Shown here in pieces: positions 45,242 through 53,932 of a stretch of 64,000 nucleotides of DNA; position 1 is the first letter of the stretch, and every line of letters starts with the position of its first letter. The notes below the pieces were generated by a model. That model made no database searches and was not told the origin of the DNA. It worked only from the letters and a program-made list of their open reading frames with translations. The translations under genes and the position numbers were made by a program. This DNA comes from Olivibacter jilunii. Its GTDB lineage: Bacteria > Bacteroidota > Bacteroidia > Sphingobacteriales > Sphingobacteriaceae. The stretch lies in assembly GCF_900607235.1 (NCBI RefSeq), contig NZ_LR027849.1:868001-932000 (forward strand), read 5' to 3'.

Positions 45242-46108
45242 TTACTTATTTTGACTTTCAGCAAAGTCTTTAGCTATAAAATTGTATACCAATAGCGCTA
45301 AGCCTTCACCGTCGACATCCTTATCACGGTAAACTCCTAATCGCAGCGTGTTTTCATCAAGGGCTAAAATTTCGTAGGTAGTCCAATTAGATACACCGGT
45401 AATACCGTTTTTAGCCGGCTTATATCCTCTGAGTATCGTTCCTCCGTTTATCGTTAAGGTTTTGTCGGCTATATTTAGCATATAGGTGCCTTTTTCTTGA
45501 ACGTTATTTTCCATCCTCTTGATGTTCCGGAAATCGGGACTTGTTAAGAGCGAGAAGGTCATTTCACCATAATCTCCTCGTGCCATATTGTCGGGATAGA
45601 TTCCTTGCCCGGCATCCCACCAAATAGTCGAGAAATTATTGGGATCAACAAAAGTCATCGGACCCTCAAAAAAAAGGCCGTCGGTGTCGAGCACCCAAGT
45701 TTTTTCATGACCGGCGCCACCGGATATATAGGTCCACATAGGATCGCTAACATAATTGAGATTATTCTCAGTAACTGTGATTTTCACAGAATCAACCTCA
45801 ACAATACCACCACCTGTCATAGCCGAAAACTTAATCGTGTAATCGCCTTTAAATGCATAATGAATGGTATCTTGTTGTCGGGTTGATTTTCCGGTTTGAT
45901 AATCCCATATGGATACTGTACTAGCTGTGTTATTTTTTAATATAACCGTATTACCACCTGCATCGGCATTGAAATCTTGCACAACTTCGAACTGGATTTG
46001 GGACTTATCCAAAGGTTCATCCAATTGATAGTCTTTTTTCTGACAGGAGCTTGTCAGTATAGTGATACAAGTCACGATCAGTGCTATATTTATTTTCTTT
46101 GCTTTCAT
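45242..46108 (-). CDS. SusE-like lipoprotein of the polysaccharide utilisation locus
   Basis: A 288-residue lipoprotein. The start at 46108 (MKAKKINIALIVTCITIL) gives a clean signal with lipobox TSSC; the longer frame to 46159 adds 17 residues of no use and runs into susD. A PKD-like immunoglobulin domain (about 30-105, NTASTVSIWDYQTGKSTRQ ... KFSAMTGGGIVEVDSVKITV) is followed by a beta-rich C-terminal domain (TWVLDTDGLFFEGPMTF). By position after SusD it is probably a surface glycan-binding protein. It does not show the usual SusE/SusF domains clearly, so the name is positional. Confidence 0.75.
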   Translation of the reverse strand: MKAKKINIALIVTCITILTSSCQKKDYQLDEPLDKSQIQFEVVQDFNADAGGNTVILKNNTASTVSIWDYQTGKSTRQQDTIHYAFKGDYTIKFSAMTGGGIVEVDSVKITVTENNLNYVSDPMWTYISGGAGHEKTWVLDTDGLFFEGPMTFVDPNNFSTIWWDAGQGIYPDNMARGDYGEMTFSLLTSPDFRNIKRMENNVQEKGTYMLNIADKTLTINGGTILRGYKPAKNGITGVSNWTTYEILALDENTLRLGVYRDKDVDGEGLALLVYNFIAKDFAESQNK

Positions 46109-46127
46109 TTTTAATAGCTTTAGTATG

Positions 46128-47717
46128 TTACCACCCTGCATTTTGAACCAGTACACCATTAGACAGGGTTATTTGATTGTTCGGAATTTGTTGTAATCCG
46201 TTTGTTTCATTGATTTTCCCGGCACTGATCGTTTTACGCACTTCTTGGCCCCCGTTTAATACGGTGGTGCTTTCAGCGATTGTTGAAGCAGCTACGTCTA
46301 CGCCTTGACGTAGTAAATCCCAGTAACGAATTCCTTCTAACGCAAATTCAAGCTTGCGCTCATTCATAATGGCCGACTGACTAACCGGTTGAGCGGAAAA
46401 ATTAGTGCCAAAAGCACGCCTGCGTACGGCATCAAAATAAGTTTGGGCGTTAGGGCTTCCAAGTTCTGCTGCCATTAAAAGCACATCCGCATAACGAATG
46501 GATACATAATCTTGGAATTGGCCAATTTGAAAGTTGACCCCTCCTTTGTTTACGGCAATGCTGTTTCCGTTTTCATCTACCAATGGGCTGTACTTTTTGT
46601 TGTAATAGCCGGTATACTCTCTTTGCTTACTTTGATTGGTGAAGTTGATGCCCTCTTCTGCGATGGCGATGATGGAAGCTGTTCTGCGACTATCATTTCT
46701 ATTATAAGCATTCCATAACTTTGGATTGACAGTTGCGCCACCCCATCCGTTGCCATAAGGAAAACTCCATTGCTCGCGCATGCCAAACATAACCATCCAA
46801 TGATTACCATCCGTATTTCCATCATAGTCGCTTGTAAAGGTATACTTGATAGCAAAAACGGTTTCTTTATTATCCTCTCCCACATAGTTTTCTAAGGAGG
46901 CTGGCCATAGATGAGCAAAATTCTCTACCAACGAAAAGCCTCCGTTATTGATAACGTCTTCCAAGTAGTTGAGTGCAGCACTACGGTCAACCACGCCTGC
47001 CAAGTCGGTTTGCTTGTAGTAACCTGTATAATAAAGGAACACTCGGCCCATTAAACTTTCAGCTGCCCATTTTGTAACCCGCCCATAAGTGGCGGTTGGT
47101 TGGCTTGCGTAAGATGTTGCCGGCAAATTTTCTATAGCGAACTTAAGATCATTGGCTATAACCGTATAAACTTCATTAGGATCGGCTTGCGGTATATTTT
47201 CATTGCTCGGCTCCGTTAATAAAGGAACGTGCCCCCATAACCGGATCATATCAAAATACAAATAGGCACGGATAAAACGTGTTTCTGCTTCGTATACAGG
47301 ACGCAGATCGGCTTTGTTTCCCCATTCTATACCGTCCAATTTTCCTAAGAGCATATTACATCGATAGATTGCCTTATAATAGGCGATCCAATTATCAACA
47401 AATAAATTTTGGTCAGCGGGTGAACGTAGCCGATCAAATTCGTCCAACATTTGATAACCAAAGCCGTCCGAATTACCCGTACCACCAAAGCAGTTATCAG
47501 ATAGGATCTCAGTGGCAACTGGTAAGCTAACGCCACCGGCCCAAACGATCTGTAAACCATCGTAACAGCCGACAAGAGCTTTATATGCATCGTCCGTGGT
47601 ACGATAAAAGTTTTCATCCGTCAATTCGGTTATTGGCTCTGTATCTAAAAATCCTTTCGTGCACGATCCTAATGTTAACGTGCTCGCTAAAAGCGTATAG
47701 AGAATGAAATTTTTCAT
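46128..47717 (-). CDS. susD: SusD/RagB-family outer-membrane lipoprotein
   Basis: Surface glycan-binding lid of the SusCD import complex. 529 residues from the ATG at 47717 (MKNFILYTLLASTLTLGSC); lipobox LGSC. The family core is present: FLDTEPITELTDENFYRTTD, then the helical TPR-like scaffold (AIYRCNMLLGKLD, ETRFIRAYLYFDMIRLWG) and the conserved end ERKLEFALEGIRYWDLLRQG. It lies 19 bp after susC. The earlier in-frame start at 47759 would overlap susC and add non-signal residues. Confidence 0.93.
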   Translation of the reverse strand: MKNFILYTLLASTLTLGSCTKGFLDTEPITELTDENFYRTTDDAYKALVGCYDGLQIVWAGGVSLPVATEILSDNCFGGTGNSDGFGYQMLDEFDRLRSPADQNLFVDNWIAYYKAIYRCNMLLGKLDGIEWGNKADLRPVYEAETRFIRAYLYFDMIRLWGHVPLLTEPSNENIPQADPNEVYTVIANDLKFAIENLPATSYASQPTATYGRVTKWAAESLMGRVFLYYTGYYKQTDLAGVVDRSAALNYLEDVINNGGFSLVENFAHLWPASLENYVGEDNKETVFAIKYTFTSDYDGNTDGNHWMVMFGMREQWSFPYGNGWGGATVNPKLWNAYNRNDSRRTASIIAIAEEGINFTNQSKQREYTGYYNKKYSPLVDENGNSIAVNKGGVNFQIGQFQDYVSIRYADVLLMAAELGSPNAQTYFDAVRRRAFGTNFSAQPVSQSAIMNERKLEFALEGIRYWDLLRQGVDVAASTIAESTTVLNGGQEVRKTISAGKINETNGLQQIPNNQITLSNGVLVQNAGW

Positions 47718-47736
47718 TTTTTCAATAGATAATTGG

Positions 47737-50700
47737 TTAAAAAGTAATGTTAGTTCCAATCATAAAAGTTCTTGGGCGTGGATAATAACCTAGGTCGACA
47801 CCACTGGCAAATCCTTCGGCATATCCTATTTCCGGATCCATACCGTCATATTTCGTAAAAGTGAAGGCGTTCAATACAGAAGCAAATAGGCGAACTTTTC
47901 TTAAATAATTCTTTTTAATGATTTTTCCGAAATCATAACCCAATGTAATGGTACTTACACGAAGGAAATCACCGTCATGAATGTATAGGTCAGAAAAGTT
48001 AGTCCAGTTACGTGCATCTTCGGTAATGCGAGGAGTGGTATTCGATGATCCCGGCCCGTGCCAACGGTCAAGTATGGCGGTTGTGTAATTGGAATATGGA
48101 TCCGTATGATTGCGGTACGATTGCACTAATTGATTACCTGCCACGCCCGAAGCCTGAATTGCTAAATCGAAACCTTTATAATTAGCTGTAATACTGAAAC
48201 CATAGGTAAAGTCGGGGTTTGGGTTGCCAATCATGGTTTTATCCGTTTCGCCGATCTGTCCGTCACCGTTTACATCAACATAACGAACATCTCCCGGTTG
48301 CGCACTGGGTTGTATAAGCGTACCATTGGCATTGCGGTAGCTGTTAACCTCGTCTTCAGTCTGAAAAATCCCATTTGTTTTATATCCCCAGAAATAGCCA
48401 ATGGGAAAGCCGTTTTGTGCACGATAAAACTCACCGGAGTTAGCAAACAGTAAATTGTTGGCACCATGGATAATTCCGTCTGCAGTGGGTATACTGCCTA
48501 CTTTATTTTTATTGTAAGTACCATTAAGGCCTACACTGTAGTTAAACTCACCAATATGATCATGATAATTCAATGCAAGTTCTACACCGGTGTTTTTCAC
48601 ATCACCGCCATTTATAAATGGTCCGTCTGCTCCCGCTGTTGCCAACACGGGAACCTGGATTAACCAATCTTTTGTGATTTTATCATACCAATCAAAGGCA
48701 ATGTCCAGCCGATTTTGTAACAATCGGGCATCGAAGCCGATGTTTGTCTGTTGCGAAGTTTCCCATTTCAGGTTAACATTGCTTAAGCGACTTGGATAGG
48801 CGCCCGGTGTAAGCACACCCTCTTGATTTCCAAAGATGTAATTGGTATTCAGGAATGTTACCGGCGACATAAATTGAAAGGCATCTATTCTTTGATTACC
48901 AACCTGTCCCCAGCTCGCCCTTAGTTTAAAGAAATCCAACCAGTTTTTGGTGCTTTCTGCAAAAGCCTCGTTGGAGATAACCCAACCGGCAGAAATGGAC
49001 GGAAAATATCCCCAACGATTACCGCGCGCAAATCGCGATGAACCATCCGCTCTAAAGGTCGCATTTAATAAATACGTGCCTTTATAGTTATAGTTAAGCC
49101 GTCCAAAATAAGACATACGCTTATCCGCATCATCGGGTGCGCCCCTTAAAGTCATCTGTGCTGCATCATTAGCGTTGGTGGCATTAGATAACCAGGCGTG
49201 CTCTAGATCGTTGAAGACCGCATTTATATTGGCTCCCCAGATACTCGATCCATCGTATTGAAAGGCCGAAGATCCAACCATGGCCTCAAAGTGGTGATCG
49301 TCTTTTATATCGAACGTATAACTAAGTAAATTATCCCATAGGAGGGATTTATTCTTTCCCATATTTTGATTAATTCTGGAAAAATCATTGAAAGAATAAG
49401 CAGAAAGCCTATATATGGGGGTAAAAGATCTACTTTCATTAACATTATAGTCCAGCCCTAAGCTGGTTCTAAAACGTAGGCCTTTCATAGGTTCTACTAT
49501 TAAATAAACATCGCCAAATAAACGCTGACTATTGCGATCATGTTGATTGCCATAATACATGGTTGCATAAGGGTTTGCCTCACCGGTGTTCCATGAGGAA
49601 TTGGTGTTGTCATAGAAATTCCCCTCTTCATCGTACATTGGCACCAAAGGACTGGTATTGAAAGCCCCCCTTAACGAGTTGTTGTATTGATTTCCTACCC
49701 CAATCCCGTTACTGTTCAAATAGGTAAATGTGAGATGTTCTCCTAACCGTATAATGTCATTGTATAAGTTGTGTTCTGAATTGATGCGATAATTGAAACG
49801 CTCATAGTTGGATAAACTTTTACCTCCTACAATTCCCTCCTGCGACGTATACGCAAAGGAAGTCGAATAGGTTGATTTTGTACTGCCCCCTTGTGCACTT
49901 AGCGAATAATTTTGCGTTAATGCATTATCCTTGAACATTTCGTCCATCCACATGGTCCCTTCTCCGAGATTGGTTATCTCTTCATTCGTAAAATAAGGCA
50001 CTTTTCCGGCGTTAATAGCTCCTTCGTTCATAATAATGGCGTATTGTTTGGCATTGAGCATATCGATTTTCCTTGCCAATTTTTGTAAGCCGGTATAAGT
50101 GTCCACGGAAATTTGTGCGGGCTGATCCGATTTACCTGTTTTAGTAGTAACGAGTATCACGCCATTGGCGGCCTGTGAGCCATAAATAGCCGCAGAAGCA
50201 GCATCCTTTAGCACATCCATGGAGGCGATGTCGTTGGGATTCAGGTAACTGATGTCGTTTGTTAAAACACCGTCTACTACGTAAAGTGGACTGGCATTGG
50301 CGATCGTTCCGACACCCCGGATGATGACACGCATGCTTTCTCCCGGCTGTCCGGAGGTTGAACTAATCTGAACCCCCGGTGTTTGTCCTTGTAAAGCTTG
50401 CAGTGCATTGGTTGTGCTTTGCTTTTGAATGTCATCGCCTTTTACTTGAACAGAGGCACCGGTTATCAACTTTTTCTGCTGCACGCCATAGCCTACCACT
50501 ACTACCTCGTCTAGATTTCCTGTTGTTGGCTCGAGCGCGACGTTAATAGGTGCAGCGGATGTCAATTTTACTTCCTTTTCTTGCATACCGATATAGGAAA
50601 ATATCAATGACTGGCCAACGTTGGCATTAATGGAGAAATTACCGTTTTCGTCGGTTGATATACCCTGAGCGGTCCCTTTGATTTTTACACTTACCCCTGG

Positions 50701-50838
50701 AATAGGAAGTCGGTCTTCCGTAGAGACCACCTTCCCTCTAATTGCTTGTTGGGCGAATGTCAATTGTACTGAAAATAGCAGTAAAAGAGCCCATAATCCA
50801 AGCTGTTTAATGGTTTTTTTGAATGTTAGCATATTCAT
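47737..50838 (-). CDS. susC: SusC/RagA-family TonB-linked outer-membrane protein
   Basis: The importer barrel of the SusCD complex. 1033 residues: signal peptide (LWALLLLFSVQLTFAQQ), carboxypeptidase-like regulatory domain (GKVVSTEDRLPIPGVSVKIK, about 33-110), TonB box region LDEVVVVGYGVQQ, plug (DVLKDAASAAIYGSQAANGV, VRGVGTIANASPLYVVDG-type motif) and a 22-stranded barrel ending in Phe (RTFMIGTNITF). It sits between the GH31 enzyme and SusD in the same operon, and imports the oligosaccharide bound by SusD. Confidence 0.94.
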   Translation of the reverse strand: MNMLTFKKTIKQLGLWALLLLFSVQLTFAQQAIRGKVVSTEDRLPIPGVSVKIKGTAQGISTDENGNFSINANVGQSLIFSYIGMQEKEVKLTSAAPINVALEPTTGNLDEVVVVGYGVQQKKLITGASVQVKGDDIQKQSTTNALQALQGQTPGVQISSTSGQPGESMRVIIRGVGTIANASPLYVVDGVLTNDISYLNPNDIASMDVLKDAASAAIYGSQAANGVILVTTKTGKSDQPAQISVDTYTGLQKLARKIDMLNAKQYAIIMNEGAINAGKVPYFTNEEITNLGEGTMWMDEMFKDNALTQNYSLSAQGGSTKSTYSTSFAYTSQEGIVGGKSLSNYERFNYRINSEHNLYNDIIRLGEHLTFTYLNSNGIGVGNQYNNSLRGAFNTSPLVPMYDEEGNFYDNTNSSWNTGEANPYATMYYGNQHDRNSQRLFGDVYLIVEPMKGLRFRTSLGLDYNVNESRSFTPIYRLSAYSFNDFSRINQNMGKNKSLLWDNLLSYTFDIKDDHHFEAMVGSSAFQYDGSSIWGANINAVFNDLEHAWLSNATNANDAAQMTLRGAPDDADKRMSYFGRLNYNYKGTYLLNATFRADGSSRFARGNRWGYFPSISAGWVISNEAFAESTKNWLDFFKLRASWGQVGNQRIDAFQFMSPVTFLNTNYIFGNQEGVLTPGAYPSRLSNVNLKWETSQQTNIGFDARLLQNRLDIAFDWYDKITKDWLIQVPVLATAGADGPFINGGDVKNTGVELALNYHDHIGEFNYSVGLNGTYNKNKVGSIPTADGIIHGANNLLFANSGEFYRAQNGFPIGYFWGYKTNGIFQTEDEVNSYRNANGTLIQPSAQPGDVRYVDVNGDGQIGETDKTMIGNPNPDFTYGFSITANYKGFDLAIQASGVAGNQLVQSYRNHTDPYSNYTTAILDRWHGPGSSNTTPRITEDARNWTNFSDLYIHDGDFLRVSTITLGYDFGKIIKKNYLRKVRLFASVLNAFTFTKYDGMDPEIGYAEGFASGVDLGYYPRPRTFMIGTNITF

Positions 50839-50871
50839 GTTTTTAGGTCTTACCGTTGCTGGCTTGTTTAT

Positions 50872-53730
50872 TTAATTGTTTGTTAGTTTTACCTTGATAC
50901 TATTGCCCTTATAGCTCACGCTTGTGTTGGGTTTAGCTTGGCTATCTATACCGCTAGGTCGTTGCTTGCTGACAAAAACGATGTTAAACATCCGACTTTT
51001 AGGCGCGGCCGTGTAGTTTCCTGTTCTTTTTGAAAAGGTGACTGTTTTTGTTTGATCGTCGTATTCAATTTGAATGTAGTTAAAACCTCCTTTTTCATAG
51101 TTATAGGTGAGTCCATCGTCTTCATACAAGGTGAAATCGCCATTTCCGCCTTCGAAAACATACAACGTAGTGGCTTGATCATTTTTTTCGTCAGTATACT
51201 GTAGGGAGGGGCCCAACGGTAGAATGGAGCCCGCTTTAACAAAAACAGGTATACGCTCGAAGGGAGCAGGTGCATCGATTTGTTGGCCTCCTTGGACCTG
51301 TTCACCGGTGTAAAAGTTATACCAGGAAGTTCCGGTCGGTAAATAGAGGGTGCGACTGTTGGCTCCTTTACGGGTGACCGGGTTGACAAGCAAGGACGGA
51401 CCCAACATAAACTGGTCGTTGATATTGTAAGTTGTAGTATCGCCGGTGAAGTCCATAGCCAATCCCCGTAGTATACTATAGTCGTCGTGATAGGTTTTAC
51501 AGGCTAAGCTATACAGATAGGGAAGCAACCGATAACGTAGGCGTATATAGTATACCATGCTATTGTAGGCCGGATGTCCTTCAGGAGCGATGTTAAAGGG
51601 CTCTCGGAACGGAAACTGCCCGTGAGCCCTAAAAATAGGCGTAAAAGCGCCAAATTGGTACCATCTGCTGTTTAGTTCGCGCCATTCTTCCTGATCGGCA
51701 GCCTGAGGTTGGTAATATCTTTTTTCAACTAAAAAGCCGCCAACATCCATTGTCCAATAGGGAAGTCCGGACATTGAGAAATTCACACCAGCTGCTATCT
51801 GGTCTTTCATATCATTCCAGGTAGAAGCAATATCTCCACTCCATGTGGCAGCGGCGTAGCGCTGTTGCCCGGAAAATCCGGAACGTGTAAGCATAAAAAC
51901 TCTTTTATTAGGATCTTCCGCTCGCTGACCTTCGTAAATTCCTTTGGCATTTTGCAATGGGAAGGCATTATAATAACGTGTCGAAGATCCGATAGACGGT
52001 TGAAACACGTCTTTCCTTTCCTGAACACTTATATTCGAATGAATATCCGGTTCGCTAGCATCCATCCAGAAAGCATCAACACCTTTTTGATAGAGCTTTT
52101 TATTGAGCAAGTCCCAGAATCCGCGCCTTGCCTCGGCATTGAAAGGATCGTAAAACGTCGAAGTGTACCCTTTTCCTATCCAATCTTTCCTGCCATCCGC
52201 AATGTTTCGTCTATATAGCCAACCATATTCCATGAATTGAGAATAGGTGGTAGCTTCTTGGTTAAATTTAGGCCATACGGAAATCATGAGTTTGAAATGG
52301 TCTTTATGCAGTTGAGAGATCATTCCTGTTGCATCAGGGAAGCGTGCAGCATCAAAATTTTGGCCTCCCCAATCTTTTTCGGGCCAATATGACCAATCGA
52401 GTACAAGATTATCAATTGGAATGCGGCGTCGTCTAAATTCTTTGGCTACTTCTAGGATTTCAGCTTGCGTTTTATAGCGCTCGCGACTTTGCCAATAACC
52501 AAACACCCATTTGGGCATCACGGGTGCCTTTCCGGTAAGCGTACGATACCCACTGATTACGTGGTCCATATTACTTCCTTTAATAAAGTAGTAGTCAATG
52601 CCATCACCCGCTTCTGAATCGAAGCCAAAGATTCGTCGCCCTGCTTGTGGAATGGGGCGTTGCCAATTTATTCCTAAATACGACTGGGCGCCTTCCGGTT
52701 TCCAATCGATTTGTATGGCGTGTTTCTCATTGGCCTCCGTGGCGAATTCCAATTCGAAGGTTCCGGCATTCCATGATTCCCTCCACCGGTCCTGTAAAAG
52801 TTTGCCGTCGATCCAAACCTTGATATAGCCTGCATACTTAAAGTGTAGGCGTTGTTTACCGGTTAAAGGAGAGCTAAAGTGACCCTCGTAACGAACTAAA
52901 CACTTGGAGAGGTCAATTCCTTGAGGAAATTTATATAAATCACTCAGATCATTGTAATCGATATCCGATTCGGCGCGCGTTGTAAAAACCTCTTTTTCGT
53001 TTTCTTTATTTACATAGCTCGCTGTTAACCAGCCTTGTTGACTATCTTTTGCATACAATGCTAAACCGGATAAAGGCAATAGTTCGCGCGTGTCTCCGAC
53101 TTTAGTAATAGCGTAATTATTCCATAAGAGCCCATAGTTTTTTGTAGACAATAACATGGGTACGGCAACATCGGTGTTGTATTGCAAAAGGGTGACTTGC
53201 TTGCCCTGGTAATTCATAATACCGTTTTGATGTTGGCCAAGTCCGTATAAGCCTTCGTCTTCACTTATTTTAAAATCTTGCTTTATTTTGTAAAACACAT
53301 CGCCGTTGGCAACGCCCGGAGTAAATGCTTGGGCATTTCTTGGCATTTCGCATAAGATGGTATCGCCATTAGGATTTAAGAAGGCTATCTGGCCTGTCAG
53401 CAGGGAAATACTAAGTTGAAGCACTTTGTTTTTGAGGTGAATGGTATTCCCGGTTTCCTCAATAGCGTGTGGCGTCGACTTACTTTGAAGTGTATCGGTG
53501 ATGGAAAGTTGGGCCGACTGCTTTACCGAGTTGTTTAAGGGAGTTGACCTGATATGTACAATGCTGTCACGAATGAATTCAATTGCTAGATTTTGATCAA
53601 TCGTTCCGGGAGCATTTCTAAATGTCAACGAAATTCCGTTTTCAGTTTTTCGATAATCAGCTTTCTGTGCATTTACCAGTAGTGGTAAACTGCAACAAAG
53701 TAGGGCAAAAAGAGTAGGTAATTTTGGCAT
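50872..53730 (-). CDS. GH31 alpha-xylosidase-like enzyme with PA14 insert, exported
   Basis: A 952-residue glycoside hydrolase with signal peptide (LFALLCCSLPLLVNAQ). Family 31 layout: N-terminal beta-sandwich, a PA14-type insert (about 265-365, SPLTGKQRLHFKYAGYIKVW), then the (beta/alpha)8 barrel with nucleophile D557 (FWMDASEPD) and acid/base D633 (WSGDIAST), then C-terminal beta domains including a DUF5110-like end (GNGDFTLYEDDGLTYNYEKG). A PA14 insert is known in alpha-xylosidases active on xyloglucan oligosaccharides. First enzyme of the operon, 32 bp before susC. The alpha-xylosidase call is likely, but alpha-glucosidase cannot be excluded. Confidence 0.87.
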   Translation of the reverse strand: MPKLPTLFALLCCSLPLLVNAQKADYRKTENGISLTFRNAPGTIDQNLAIEFIRDSIVHIRSTPLNNSVKQSAQLSITDTLQSKSTPHAIEETGNTIHLKNKVLQLSISLLTGQIAFLNPNGDTILCEMPRNAQAFTPGVANGDVFYKIKQDFKISEDEGLYGLGQHQNGIMNYQGKQVTLLQYNTDVAVPMLLSTKNYGLLWNNYAITKVGDTRELLPLSGLALYAKDSQQGWLTASYVNKENEKEVFTTRAESDIDYNDLSDLYKFPQGIDLSKCLVRYEGHFSSPLTGKQRLHFKYAGYIKVWIDGKLLQDRWRESWNAGTFELEFATEANEKHAIQIDWKPEGAQSYLGINWQRPIPQAGRRIFGFDSEAGDGIDYYFIKGSNMDHVISGYRTLTGKAPVMPKWVFGYWQSRERYKTQAEILEVAKEFRRRRIPIDNLVLDWSYWPEKDWGGQNFDAARFPDATGMISQLHKDHFKLMISVWPKFNQEATTYSQFMEYGWLYRRNIADGRKDWIGKGYTSTFYDPFNAEARRGFWDLLNKKLYQKGVDAFWMDASEPDIHSNISVQERKDVFQPSIGSSTRYYNAFPLQNAKGIYEGQRAEDPNKRVFMLTRSGFSGQQRYAAATWSGDIASTWNDMKDQIAAGVNFSMSGLPYWTMDVGGFLVEKRYYQPQAADQEEWRELNSRWYQFGAFTPIFRAHGQFPFREPFNIAPEGHPAYNSMVYYIRLRYRLLPYLYSLACKTYHDDYSILRGLAMDFTGDTTTYNINDQFMLGPSLLVNPVTRKGANSRTLYLPTGTSWYNFYTGEQVQGGQQIDAPAPFERIPVFVKAGSILPLGPSLQYTDEKNDQATTLYVFEGGNGDFTLYEDDGLTYNYEKGGFNYIQIEYDDQTKTVTFSKRTGNYTAAPKSRMFNIVFVSKQRPSGIDSQAKPNTSVSYKGNSIKVKLTNN

Positions 53731-53762
53731 GTTTTGTTACAAAAAAAATTCTTGTTTTACAA

Positions 53763-53788
53763 GTTTTGGTTAGTTTGTTTTGGTTAGT
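53763..53788 (-). promoter_or_regulatory. Candidate regulator site upstream of the GH31-susCD operon
   Basis: Two direct copies of GTTTTGGTTAGT (53763-53774, 53777-53788) spaced 14 bp apart, within an inverted repeat ACAAGTTTT / AAAACTTGT (53759-53767, 53794-53802). They are 33-58 bp before the GH31 start, the place for an activator site. An 11-of-12 match recurs at 58050-58061 in the leader of the adjacent regulator gene, so the hybrid regulator is the prime candidate protein. Confidence 0.5.
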
Positions 53789-53932
53789 CCTGTAAAACTT
53801 GTGAGACAAAACTACGTGTACACCCAATATGGGAGGGGACGGAAATGTTTATAAATAGGGGTATTTTGGTTAACAATATAGATGTGGATGCTTGCTTTAT
53901 CGCGTTTTTTCGTCGCAAAAGGTATAGAAAAT

